Below, one piece after another: positions 23,957 to 31,894 of a stretch of DNA of 37,105 nucleotides. Every line of letters begins with the position of its first letter. Positions within the stretch are counted from its first letter, which is position 1. Under the pieces are notes generated by a model. That model was not told the origin of the DNA. It ran no database searches and saw only the letters and a program-made list of their open reading frames with translations. Position numbers and translations under genes: made by a program. This DNA comes from Streptomyces sp. NBC_01142 (GTDB taxonomy: Bacteria; Actinomycetota; Actinomycetes; Streptomycetales; Streptomycetaceae), in assembly GCF_026341125.1 (NCBI RefSeq), contig NZ_JAPEOR010000012.1:1-37105 (forward strand). Reading direction: 5' to 3'.

Positions 23957-24490
23957 ATACTCGTTGCAGTCCCCGCCGCCGACGAACGCCGTCCCCTTCT
24001 TCATCTTGTCGGCGAGCGCCGTGAGTTCCTCGGCTTCGCGCTCTCGGCCGCGGGGCGAGTTGAACGCGGCGTGCCACGAGGTGACAACAACGTCGACCTC
24101 CGGAACCTCGGCGAGCTGGGTGACGACGATGGTGGGCGGCGTCCGCCAGTACCGCAGTTGCTCCAGCCGCTGAGCCTGCGGGAAAGTCTCGGGGCGCAGG
24201 AAGAGGGCGGTGGGGTTGCGGCCCGACCCGTTCGGGCTGAGGAAGCCCCTCATCCCGAGGATGCCCTCTGCCGCGCGGAGACGGCGCTGGTCGTGGAGGT
24301 GGCTGTAGGTGGCTTCCTGGCGGAGGATCACGTCGGGGCGCCGGGGCGCGAGGAACTCCTCGTGGGCAGCCCGCCACCTGCGCGGGTGCTCCCCGTTCTC
24401 GTGGTCTTCTCCGCCGTCCTTCTCCAGGTTGAGGGTGATGATTCGCACGACCGGCTCGTCGTACTCGTCGAGCGCCGCAGGTGTGGGCAA
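23957..24490 (-). CDS. EEP family protein 2, exon 1 (N-terminal part)
   Basis: The 5' exon, 178 codons, of the intron-split EEP gene. It contains LNLEKDG near residue 20, ILRQEAT with the catalytic Glu near 59, a TSWHAAF histidine, and ends VGGGDCNEY, the GDxN catalytic motif, immediately before the intron. The start is TTG with an excellent AAGGAGGA site 4-5 bases upstream. The intron sits just after the active-site GDxN motif, so the unspliced product would lack the C-terminal catalytic half. It begins 48 bases after the stop of EEP gene 3. Confidence 0.8.
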
Positions 24491-24538
24491 GAGTCCTCCT
24501 TGTGGTCCGTCGTAGAGCGGGGGGTGGGGCGTTGGCGG

Positions 24539-25459
24539 TCAGGCCGTCGCGCCGGCGGGGGACTTGGGTACGGGGGCGCGCCGGTTGTCGTGCGGCTGAT
24601 ACGTCGCGGCGGGCCGGTGCAGGATCGTGCGCAGTTCCGCGACGTCGAACTCGGCTCGCAGGGGCAGATGGTCGGACAGCCGACGCAGGTCGGGGGTGTC
24701 GCAGACGGTGAAGCGGGTCAGGGCGGGGGCGAGTTCCGCGCTGAGGTATCCGCGGTCGATGCAGTACGTGGGGCCTGGCGGTCGGCCGGGGTGGTCGCGG
24801 TAGCCGGAGGACGCGTTCAGCGCGTCGGGCTGGTCAAGGTGCTGCGCCGCGTGGCGGGCCATCTCGACATATCCGGCCGCGAGCAGCTCGCGGTCCGGCC
24901 GGTCGTCGGTGTGGCGGCGTCCGCACTCGTGGTAGGTGCGGTTCGCCACGAAGGCGTGATCCGTGTAGCCGTCCCAGGGGCCGCCTTCCCCGGTGCGGTA
25001 GCTGTTCCAGTCCCAGAAGTGGACGGCGAGCCAGCCGGGCTTGGCCAGCGTGGAGCACCACTTCGCCTCGGTCAGCCGGTGCTCGGGGGACCAGTAGCAG
25101 GCGTGCCCGCTGACGCAGCTGATCTGTCGGGGGCTGAGCGTGCCGTCGTCGTCGCGCAGTTTCACCGCGATGTTGGCGGGGGCGTGCCACGGTGCCCAGC
25201 TCTGCTCGTACTCCTCCACGAAGGCGAGCGGGCCGCCGCGCTTGAGGAAGATGGCGTTGTCGTTGTTGCTGCCCGGCCGGTGGACGGCGATATACCCGTC
25301 CATGGCCAGGCGCTCGGCCTGGGCGTCGAGCTGTCCGGGCTGGACCTCCTGCTGGAAGAGGATGTCCGGGGCCTGCTGCTGGACCCAGGAAGCGGCCTCC
25401 TCCCAGTTGATGCCCTTCTCCACATTCCAGTTCAGCGCGGTGATGGTGGGTGCGTTCAT
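24539..25459 (-). CDS. Endonuclease/exonuclease/phosphatase (EEP) family protein 3
   Basis: A 306-residue EEP-fold protein, first of the tandem trio. Motifs visible are LNWNVEKG (N12), LFQQEVQ (Glu), a central GHACYW histidine, WDWNSY as the D-x-N motif, CIDRGYL and LSDHLPLRAEF. All catalytic positions appear kept. It is clearly paralogous to the two downstream genes but diverged, with a basic proline-rich tail. The ATG overlaps the DUF6624 gene stop by 4 bases. Function is unknown beyond a metal-dependent phosphoesterase. Confidence 0.83.
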   Translation of the reverse strand: MNAPTITALNWNVEKGINWEEAASWVQQQAPDILFQQEVQPGQLDAQAERLAMDGYIAVHRPGSNNDNAIFLKRGGPLAFVEEYEQSWAPWHAPANIAVKLRDDDGTLSPRQISCVSGHACYWSPEHRLTEAKWCSTLAKPGWLAVHFWDWNSYRTGEGGPWDGYTDHAFVANRTYHECGRRHTDDRPDRELLAAGYVEMARHAAQHLDQPDALNASSGYRDHPGRPPGPTYCIDRGYLSAELAPALTRFTVCDTPDLRRLSDHLPLRAEFDVAELRTILHRPAATYQPHDNRRAPVPKSPAGATA

Positions 25460-26067
25460 GCCGCGTGCCTTTCGGACAGGGGGATGGGCTCCGCAGTTGC
25501 GGAGATCGATAAGGAGCCGAGCGGCCCGTGGCGCTCGCGCAGATGGCGGGCCTGCTCGGCGTACGGGGGCAGGCCGACACCGGCCCTGCGGGTATCGAGC
25601 TGCGCGGGGTCGGCGATCCGATGCGCTTCGAGCTCCCCGTCGGCGCGGTACCAGTGCTGGGTGCCGTACACCTGGGGTTGCCCGGCGTTGACGAGACAGC
25701 GGTCGTGTAGGTGAGCGAGCTGGGCGCTCGTGGCTTCACCGGATTGCACGGCCGTCTGGAGTAGGCGCAGAAGCCTCTGCTGGAAGGCCGGGTCGTGGTC
25801 GCAGTGCACCGCGAGAGTCACGGCCGCCTGGCAGGCCTTCTCACCCACGGTGCTGTGGCCCGGCCACCGTCCCAAGCGCTCCACGATCCGGTGCAGCCCG
25901 GCGGCGTTGTCCTGCTGGGTCTGCTGGACGACCACGAGGGCCTCCGGCGTCATGCGGACCCGTTCGGCTCCGGGCGTGCGCCACTGCTCTCTGGTGGCTT
26001 CTGCCCGGCTCAGCAGCTCGCTGGCGAACGCGACGTGATTCGCCCCGGGCTCGTGCGGCCCGCTCAC
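25456..26067 (-). CDS. DUF6624 family protein
   Basis: A 203-residue protein matching by eye the DUF6624 pattern: a DNAAGLHRIVERLGRWP block near 54-70, then VGEKACQAA, CDHDPAFQQRLL, a DR pair, and QVYGTQHW near 134-141, followed by RRAGVGLPP. The family has no established function. Here the gene is coupled by 4-base overlaps to both neighbours: its GTG start overlaps the helix-turn-helix gene stop, and its end overlaps EEP gene 3. It is therefore probably produced in fixed ratio with them. Confidence 0.72.
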   Translation of the reverse strand: MSGPHEPGANHVAFASELLSRAEATREQWRTPGAERVRMTPEALVVVQQTQQDNAAGLHRIVERLGRWPGHSTVGEKACQAAVTLAVHCDHDPAFQQRLLRLLQTAVQSGEATSAQLAHLHDRCLVNAGQPQVYGTQHWYRADGELEAHRIADPAQLDTRRAGVGLPPYAEQARHLRERHGPLGSLSISATAEPIPLSERHAA

Positions 26068-26336
26068 TTTGCCACCGGTCCGGAAGCACCTGTCGGCCTA
26101 CGGCCGCGCTTCGTGGCCCCGGCCTCGCTCAGCAGGGAATGGATGGCGCCGTAGGACCGGTTCGTCGTCTCGCAGATCTCGCGGATCGTGACTTTGCGAT
26201 CCGGGGTGCGATAGGCGGCCACGACCTTCTTCGCGAAGTCTTCTCTCTCGGCCCCGGTGAGCTTCTTGCCCTTCTCGATAGAGGGGAGATCTAGGGAGCT
26301 GGAGGGTGGGTTCGGCTTCGGGGCCTGCGTCGTCAT
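26064..26336 (-). CDS. Small helix-turn-helix protein
   Basis: A 90-residue basic protein. The N-terminal 25 residues are proline-rich and probably disordered. Residues 30-80 form a helix-turn-helix of the type AYRTPDRKVTIREICETTNR followed by SYGAIHSLLSEAGATKRGRR, common in Streptomyces small DNA-binding proteins. GGAG precedes the ATG. The stop overlaps the DUF6624 start. It probably regulates this run or binds DNA together with the EEP proteins; neither is shown. Confidence 0.75.
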   Translation of the reverse strand: MTTQAPKPNPPSSSLDLPSIEKGKKLTGAEREDFAKKVVAAYRTPDRKVTIREICETTNRSYGAIHSLLSEAGATKRGRRPTGASGPVAK

Positions 26337-26362
26337 CGCTGCTCCATGCGTTCTCGGTGATG

Positions 26363-26770
26363 TCACAGGACGGTTTCCTCGCAGGCGAGGGCGAGCCCGG
26401 CGTGCAGGGCTCGCAGTTGGTGGAGCATCGCCTCGTACTCCTGGTCGTCGTCGCTGATGTCGACTCGGGAGGCGGCGACGATGCCGTGGATCTCTCGTTG
26501 CCGAAGTGCAGTGAGCAGTCGCGCCAGTTGAGGGCGCATGGCCGGGTCGGTGGGCCCCGTGTGATCGATGGCGCGGGTTGCCACGGTCCACTGCCGCCTG
26601 GTGGCCAGGGCCTGCACGACAGCGAGGCGGGGAGCGGGATCCTGCTCGGGGTTGACGAGGACGTAGAGGCCGAACCGCTTCTCCCCCTGGACGTTCCGCA
26701 GGGCCGTCTCGAGCTGGACCCGTCGCAGCGAGCTCAGTTGCCGGTTGGCGGCGGACGATGGCTGAGTCAT
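26363..26770 (-). CDS. Resolvase-like N-terminal domain protein without catalytic serine
   Basis: A 135-residue protein resembling only the catalytic domain of serine recombinases: YVLVNPEQ (36-43) in place of YxRVSTxxQ, then RPQLARLLTALRQREIHGIV (79-98), followed by a VDIS.D segment in place of RLDRLSRD. The nucleophilic Ser is Asn, the downstream arginines are mostly lost, and no DNA-binding domain follows. It is unlikely to recombine DNA and may be a repurposed fold or a dimerisation module. It sits between the 66-residue gene (5 bases) and the helix-turn-helix gene (26 bases) in the same run. Confidence 0.6.
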   Translation of the reverse strand: MTQPSSAANRQLSSLRRVQLETALRNVQGEKRFGLYVLVNPEQDPAPRLAVVQALATRRQWTVATRAIDHTGPTDPAMRPQLARLLTALRQREIHGIVAASRVDISDDDQEYEAMLHQLRALHAGLALACEETVL

Positions 26771-26775
26771 GGCCC

Positions 26776-26976
26776 TCACGCCGTGCCCCCGAACGGCCGG
26801 AGCCCTCGGGCCCAGCGGCCGTGCTGGGCCTCGTGGCGTGCGGGGGTGATGAAGGTGGCGAACGGGCCGGCATCGCCGAAGCCCGGAAGCGGCGCCCGCC
26901 AGGTGAGCAGAAGACGCGCCAGCGCCACGGATATGCGTAACCAGAGGTCGCCGCTCAGCGGAGGGAGAACCTTCAC
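26776..26976 (-). CDS. Small unknown protein, 66 residues
   Basis: Its GTG start overlaps the stop of the GH15 gene (GTGA), and the end is 5 bases before the next start, which supports a real coupled gene. The protein has a hydrophobic stretch LWLRISVALARLLLTW (about 11-26) that may be an amphipathic or short membrane helix, then an Arg- and Gly-rich tail. No family was recognised. Confidence 0.5.
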   Translation of the reverse strand: MKVLPPLSGDLWLRISVALARLLLTWRAPLPGFGDAGPFATFITPARHEAQHGRWARGLRPFGGTA

Positions 26977-28781
26977 GCCGCCACCCCCACCGCGGCGAAC
27001 GTACGCGCGAGGGTGAGGGCCGTGTCCAGCAGTCCGACGTGGGAGAACGCCTGCGGAAAGTTGCCGACCTGGCGCTTGCGCTTGGAGTCAAACTCCTCGG
27101 CGAGCAGTCCCAGGTCGTTGCGCAGCCCGAGGAGCCGTTCGAAGAGTTCACGGGCTTCGTCGAGACGTCCGATCATGGCGAGGTCGTCGGCGAGCCAGAA
27201 GCTGCAGGCGAGGAAGGCGCCCTCGTCGCCGCTCAGGCCGTCGGTCCCTACCTCGTCACCTGCGGTGGCGTAGCGCAGGACGAAGCCGTCGGGGGTCGTC
27301 AGGTCGCGCTGGATGGCTTCGATCGTGCCGATGACCCGAGGGTCGTCCGGGGGCAGGAAGCCCATCTGCGGGATGAGCAGGGTCGCGGCGTCGAGCTCCT
27401 TGGAACCGTAGGACTGGGTGAAGGTGTTGCGTTCCGCGTCGAAGCCGCGCTCGCAGACGTCACGGTGGATCGTCTCGCGCAGGGACCTCCATCGCTCCAG
27501 CGGGCCGTCCACGGCTCCGGACTCGATCAGCTGCACCGTGCGGTCCACGGCCACCCAGGCCATGACCTTGGAGTGCACATGGTGGCGGCGCGGGCCACGG
27601 CCTTCCCAGATCCCGTCGTCCGGCTCCATCCAGTGCTGCTCCAGGGAGTGGATCAGCTTGACCTGTAGGTGGTCGGCGGGGCCGGCGGGCAGTCCGGCCT
27701 CGCGGGCGCGGTGGAGGGTTTCAGCGACTTCGCCGTACACGTCCAGCTGGAGTTGGCCCGCGGCTTCGTTGCCGATGCGCACCGGGCGGGAGTCCTCGTA
27801 TCCGCCCAGCCAGTCCAACTCGCTCTCCGGGAGCTGGCGTTCACCGGCGATTCCGTACATGATCTGGAGCTTCTCCGGGTCGCCGGCCACTGCCCGGACG
27901 AGCCACCCCGCCCAGTCACGGGCCTCGGCCCGGTAGCCGGTGCGCAGCAGCGAGGAGAGGGCGATGGCGGCGTCGCGCAGCCAGCAGAACCGGTAGTCCC
28001 AGTTGCGGCTGCCGCCCAGGTCCTCGGGCAGGGAGGTGGTCGGGGCGGCGACGATGCCGCCGGTCGGGGCGTAGGTCAGCGCCTTCAGCGTGATCAGTGA
28101 GCGGACCACGGCCTCGCGGTACGGGCCCTCGTAGATGCACTGGCCCACCCAGTCCGTCCAGAACTCCTCCGTCACCTTCAACGCCTCCTCGGCGTCCGGT
28201 GCAGGAGGCGGGCTCAGATGGGAGGGGTGCCAGGTGAGGGTGAAGGTGACGCGTTCTCCCTCGGTGACGGTGAAGTCGGAGCAGGTCGTCAGGTCCTCGC
28301 CGTACGTGGGAGCCGTGGTGTCAAGCCACACAGCGTTCGGTCCGGCGACGGCCTGGGTGCGATCGCCCCAGGTCTCCACCCAGGGGACGACGGATCCGTA
28401 GTCCATACGCAACCGGAGCCGGGAGGCCATGGGCACTCGGCCGCTCATCCCCTCGACGATGCGGACGAGTTGTGGTGCGCCGTCCTCCCGGGGCGGCATG
28501 AAGTCGATGACCTTCACGATGCCCGAGCCGGTGACCCACCGGGTCTCGAGGACGAGGGTGTCCTCGCGGTAGCGGCGGTCGGTGGACACCGGGCTCGTCT
28601 CTCCGGCCGGGCCGATGCGCCAGAAGCCGTTGTCCTCGTCGCCGAGCAGGTTCGCGAAGATCGCGGGGGAGTCGAAGCGGGGCAAGCAGGCCCATTCGAC
28701 CGTCCCGTCGCTGCCGATCAGGGCGGCGGTCTGCATGTCGCTGACGAGTCCGAAGTCCTCGATACGCCGGGTGGCCAACAT
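26973..28781 (-). CDS. GH15 glycoside hydrolase (glucoamylase/trehalase-like)
   Basis: A 602-residue protein of normal length for actinobacterial GH15. It has an N-terminal beta-sandwich domain (residues 1-240, IEDFGLVSDMQTAALI onward) and an (alpha/alpha)6 barrel with SRNWDYRFCWLRDAA near 275. Likely catalytic acids are E393 in DGIWEGRG and E562/E563 in LLAEEFD. Family members hydrolyse alpha-glucosidic bonds in maltooligosaccharides or trehalose. There is no signal peptide, so it is cytoplasmic and may act on trehalose or glycogen-derived sugar. It is the first gene of the coupled run that leads to the EEP trio. A weak GGAAC precedes the ATG. Confidence 0.92.
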   Translation of the reverse strand: MLATRRIEDFGLVSDMQTAALIGSDGTVEWACLPRFDSPAIFANLLGDEDNGFWRIGPAGETSPVSTDRRYREDTLVLETRWVTGSGIVKVIDFMPPREDGAPQLVRIVEGMSGRVPMASRLRLRMDYGSVVPWVETWGDRTQAVAGPNAVWLDTTAPTYGEDLTTCSDFTVTEGERVTFTLTWHPSHLSPPPAPDAEEALKVTEEFWTDWVGQCIYEGPYREAVVRSLITLKALTYAPTGGIVAAPTTSLPEDLGGSRNWDYRFCWLRDAAIALSSLLRTGYRAEARDWAGWLVRAVAGDPEKLQIMYGIAGERQLPESELDWLGGYEDSRPVRIGNEAAGQLQLDVYGEVAETLHRAREAGLPAGPADHLQVKLIHSLEQHWMEPDDGIWEGRGPRRHHVHSKVMAWVAVDRTVQLIESGAVDGPLERWRSLRETIHRDVCERGFDAERNTFTQSYGSKELDAATLLIPQMGFLPPDDPRVIGTIEAIQRDLTTPDGFVLRYATAGDEVGTDGLSGDEGAFLACSFWLADDLAMIGRLDEARELFERLLGLRNDLGLLAEEFDSKRKRQVGNFPQAFSHVGLLDTALTLARTFAAVGVAA

Positions 28782-28900
28782 AGAAGTTCCGTTCGGTGCG
28801 GGTGCACGCAGGCCACGGGGGACGGGCCGGGCGTGCCGGGGTGTGATGTCGGGTGGGTGGTGCTGAGCCCCGGTGCGCGGGCTCGGACGGCGGGCCGTGG

Positions 28901-29314
28901 TCAGACCGGCGCGGCGCGGGCCGCGGCCGCCGTGGTGCCGGCCGCCTGGTGGGCGTCGGCGACCGTCGCGTGGAGGTCGATCACGTTCGCCAGGCCGGTC
29001 AGGCGCAGGATCTTGGCCATCACGCCGGAGTCGACGATGCGGAGGGCGCGCTGGGGAGACTGTTCCAGCTGCTGCATCGACCTGATCAGCGCGCCGATGC
29101 AGGTCGAGTCGAAGTACGTGACGTCCCGCGTCACGAGGATCAGGTCCCCGTCGTCTTCGCCGATCACCTGTGCCAGATGCGTGCGCATGCTCGGCGCCTC
29201 GTAGACGAAGAACTCGCCTCCGAGCGTGAGAACCGTGTGCGGACGGCGCTGTGTGTAGGTCAGCCAGGCGTGCCCGAGGCGGACCGTCTGCTGTTCCTGG
29301 TCCGGCTCAGCCAT
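28901..29314 (-). CDS. STAS-domain anti-sigma factor antagonist
   Basis: A 137-residue STAS protein (SpoIIAA/RsbV-like), with the phosphorylatable serine in TYFDSTCIGAL (S70), preceded by a LILVTRDV strand and followed by an SMQQLEQ helix. Such proteins release a sigma factor by binding an RsbW-like kinase, and are controlled by phosphorylation of that serine. An RsbW-like ATPase is encoded in this window at 36548. It overlaps the preceding gene's stop by 8 bases. An alanine-rich tail follows residue 120. Confidence 0.85.
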   Translation of the reverse strand: MAEPDQEQQTVRLGHAWLTYTQRRPHTVLTLGGEFFVYEAPSMRTHLAQVIGEDDGDLILVTRDVTYFDSTCIGALIRSMQQLEQSPQRALRIVDSGVMAKILRLTGLANVIDLHATVADAHQAAGTTAAAARAAPV

Positions 29315-30020
29315 GGCGCCTGCCGACCAGTGCGGCGTGAGGGTGAAGGCGGTCGTGCCCCTCCCCGTCGCCGGTCGGGAGGGTGGTCGTGTCCTGTTCG
29401 GCGTCGTAGAGCTTGAGGATCACCTGACGAGCGACGACTCGGTCCATGCGGCTGTCGTCGAACAGGACGAGCTGGTCCTCCTGGGGAGGCACCGACGGGG
29501 AGTAGACGGTGCCTTTGACGCCGATCGGCTCGGCCACCCGGGCGCGAACGGCGATGAACCCCTCGCGCAGGACGCGGCAGAAGCGCAGAGCTCGGTGCGC
29601 ATCCGGCACGCACATCGGAGGGGTGGCCGTGATGATGTCGCGTGGAAAGGTCAGTTGCTCGGTGCCGGCGTTGGCGTTCAGCAGCCAGAGCATCCCGCGT
29701 TCGTTCAGGTCCGCCCCGCCGGAGCAGCCGCCGCATCTGGGCGGCTGTCTCATGACGTGCCGCTGCCGTTGCGGGTGGTGCTCGGACCAGCGCTGTCCGC
29801 CGGTCTGTGTTCCCTCCCACCGTTCCCACAGGTATCCGTCGACGCACCGGTCGCTGGGACGCTCGTCGGCGTAGCGGACTCGGCCGTGTGCGTCGAAGAG
29901 GACCTTGACGTCGCTGATGGATTCGTCCGCATAGGGAGCGATGAAGAGCCGGGTTTCCGCCCGCCCGCGGTCAACGGCGGGGGCCTTGTGTGCGGCGGTG
30001 GGGAGGGCGAGGTGCGGCAC
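29307..30020 (-). CDS. Unknown protein, 237 residues, cysteine-containing
   Basis: No family was recognised. The protein has a WERWEGTQTGGQRW segment, then RCGGCSGG near residue 100 with two cysteines that could bind zinc, further cysteines in MCVPDAHRALRFC, and a basic middle part. The C-terminal EQDTTTLPTGD is acidic and polar. GTG 30020 was chosen because AGGAG lies 7 bases upstream; the long upstream extension of the frame runs antisense-like through the dehydrogenase gene and was discarded. It is coupled to the STAS gene by an 8-base overlap. Confidence 0.6.
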   Translation of the reverse strand: MPHLALPTAAHKAPAVDRGRAETRLFIAPYADESISDVKVLFDAHGRVRYADERPSDRCVDGYLWERWEGTQTGGQRWSEHHPQRQRHVMRQPPRCGGCSGGADLNERGMLWLLNANAGTEQLTFPRDIITATPPMCVPDAHRALRFCRVLREGFIAVRARVAEPIGVKGTVYSPSVPPQEDQLVLFDDSRMDRVVARQVILKLYDAEQDTTTLPTGDGEGHDRLHPHAALVGRRHG

Positions 30021-30103
30021 GTGCTTCTCCTGGGAGGCTGGAAGGCCGCCGGGCGAGGGGATCTCAACTCGACCCGGGCAGGGACGGCTTGCTGCGAGCG
30101 GTG

Positions 30104-31312
30104 TCAGGTCAGGGCAGTGGGGGCCGGGCCGGGAGAGAGCACGGCGGAGAGCCGTTGCGACCACTGGCCCTTGCTCTGGCCGAGCGCGACCTCGGCGAGG
30201 CGCAGCAGTTGGATGTCCGAGGTGCCGGCGGGGGCGAAGATGTGGTGGGCGTCGCGCAGGTAGCGGCCGATGGGGACGTCGGCCAGCAGTCCGGCTGCGG
30301 CGTGGATCTCCATCGCGGCCCGGGCGGAGTCCAAGGCCAGTTCCACGTTGATCAGCTTGGCGTTCATCAGCTCGGCGTCGCAGGCCGCACCGGTGTCCAG
30401 GAGGCGGGCGGCGTGGTAGGCGGTGAGCCTGGCTGTCATCACGCGCGACTGGATCTGCCCGATCTTGATCTTGATGTTGGGCAGGTGGTGCAGCTGGTTG
30501 TCGTAGCGGACGCGTTCGCTGGCGAAGGCCGTGGTCTGTTCCAGGATCGCCTGGTGGATGCCGAGGGCGACCGCGGTGAGGTTGGGGCGCCCGTACAGGA
30601 CGCTGGAGGAGTAGGCGACGTCCCGGCCCTCTCCCTCGCTGCCGAGGCGGTTGCCGACCGGTATTCGGCAGTCGTTGAAGTGCAGCTCGCCGAAGCTGAA
30701 GCCGTGGAGTCCGAGGGTCTGGCCCGGTGGGGGCAGGGTCAGGCCGGGGCGGTCCGCTTCGACGAGGAACGCGGTGAGCCCCTTGGAGCCTTCGCCGGTG
30801 CGGGCGACGACCCCGTGTAGGTGCCCGATGTGGGAGTTGCCGATGTAGATCTTGCGGCCGTTGAGGACGTAGTGACGCCCCTCGCGACGTGCCGTCATCT
30901 GCATGCCCAGCACATGGCTGCCGGCTTCGGGTTCGGTGACGGCGATGGTCGGCAGGCACGACCCTTCGGCGATCTTGGGGAGCCAGTCGCGCTTCTGCCG
31001 TTCGCTGCCGAAGTGGATGATCTTCGCGACGCCGAGTTGGGAGGCCTGGACCATGGCGCCCATGGCGCCGCTGATCCTGGACAGCTCCTCGATGATGAGG
31101 GTCTTGGCGAGGTGGCCGGCGCCCATGCCGCCGTAGGACTTGTCGACGGTGACGCCGATCCACCCCTGCCGGGCGATGGCCGCCGCGAGCTCTGTTTCCA
31201 CCGCGCCGGTGCGCTCCATGTCCGCCACGCGCGGTGCGACCTTGGACTCCGCGAAGGCACGGACCTGTGCGCGGAGTTGATGGTGGCGCTCTTCGAGATA
31301 GGCATCGGACAC
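30104..31312 (-). CDS. Acyl-CoA dehydrogenase-like flavoprotein lacking the usual catalytic Glu
   Basis: A 402-residue protein with full acyl-CoA dehydrogenase layout: an N-terminal helical domain, the FAD segment IAVTEPEAGSH (about 123-133), a middle beta domain, and a C-terminal helical bundle ending PIGRYLRDAHH and GTSDIQLLRLAE. The catalytic base, normally Glu in (I/Y)YEGT, is replaced: the sequence reads FAPAGTSD. The alternative Glu position of isovaleryl/long-chain enzymes (the helix now reading LYGRPNL) also lacks Glu. It may be a non-dehydrogenating flavoprotein or use another base. The GTG start has GGGAGGGGAG upstream. Confidence 0.88.
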   Translation of the reverse strand: MSDAYLEERHHQLRAQVRAFAESKVAPRVADMERTGAVETELAAAIARQGWIGVTVDKSYGGMGAGHLAKTLIIEELSRISGAMGAMVQASQLGVAKIIHFGSERQKRDWLPKIAEGSCLPTIAVTEPEAGSHVLGMQMTARREGRHYVLNGRKIYIGNSHIGHLHGVVARTGEGSKGLTAFLVEADRPGLTLPPPGQTLGLHGFSFGELHFNDCRIPVGNRLGSEGEGRDVAYSSSVLYGRPNLTAVALGIHQAILEQTTAFASERVRYDNQLHHLPNIKIKIGQIQSRVMTARLTAYHAARLLDTGAACDAELMNAKLINVELALDSARAAMEIHAAAGLLADVPIGRYLRDAHHIFAPAGTSDIQLLRLAEVALGQSKGQWSQRLSAVLSPGPAPTALT

Positions 31313-31366
31313 TGTGGGCTCCCCTCCCTGTTAGTCGCTCGTGACGTGCGGCGGCGCGGGTTCGGG

Positions 31367-31894
31367 CTACGGCTGGATGCCGGCGCGCTGGTAGAGGAAG
31401 TTCATGACGTCGTCGCGGCGCTGCTTGATCAGGGCGAGGGACTCCCGCCCGGTGCTCAGGTCCCGCTCCACCGGGCCCACGAAGCACACGGTGCCGAGCA
31501 CCGTGTCGCCGTGCAGGAGGGGAGCGCCGGCGTAGGTCCGGATACCGATCAGGTCGACGACCGTGTTCCCGGCGAACCGCGGCGAGGAGAAGACGTCCGG
31601 CAGGACCAAGGCCTTCTTACGGTCGACGACCTCGGGGCAGAACCCGTGGTCGAGGGGCATGCTGCGGCCGACGGTCGGCAGCTCGCTGTCGTCCCCGGGC
31701 GTGTGGAGTCCGAAGAACTGCTGCTCGGCCCCGAAGATGTTGACCATGGCGTAGGGGACGCCTGCCTCCTGGGCCAGCTGCGTGGCGAACGCGTCGAGCT
31801 CCGGCTCGGGGCCGGTCAGGCCGAGGGCGCGCAGCACGGCGTCCCGTTCGGTTTGCGGCGTGCCCGCGTGCGGGGTACCGGTGGGGAAGGTCAT
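31367..31894 (-). CDS. GAF-domain protein
   Basis: A 175-residue single-domain sensor-type protein: residues 33-165 form a GAF domain (VPYAMVNIFGAEQQFFG, later FCPEVV, YAGAPLLHGDTVLGTVCF). GAF domains bind small ligands or haem, or sense redox state; ligand unknown. One Cys lies in HGFCPEV, at the position where related GAF proteins carry a conserved Cys. The ATG overlaps the GTPase stop (ATGA), so it belongs to the conservon transcript. Confidence 0.88.
   Translation of the reverse strand: MTFPTGTPHAGTPQTERDAVLRALGLTGPEPELDAFATQLAQEAGVPYAMVNIFGAEQQFFGLHTPGDDSELPTVGRSMPLDHGFCPEVVDRKKALVLPDVFSSPRFAGNTVVDLIGIRTYAGAPLLHGDTVLGTVCFVGPVERDLSTGRESLALIKQRRDDVMNFLYQRAGIQP

Noticed and set aside
23516..25714. 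732-codon open frame on the plus strand across the intron 5' end and EEP genes
   Set aside because: It is antisense to EEP exon 1 and EEP3 and to the intron ribozyme region. It has no recognisable domain, and such long shadows are expected in high-GC DNA.
30021..31487. Upstream extension of the 237-residue gene frame into a 726-codon frame
   Set aside because: It runs through the acyl-CoA dehydrogenase-like gene in another frame with Arg/Pro-rich translation. The GTG at 30020 has its own AGGAG.
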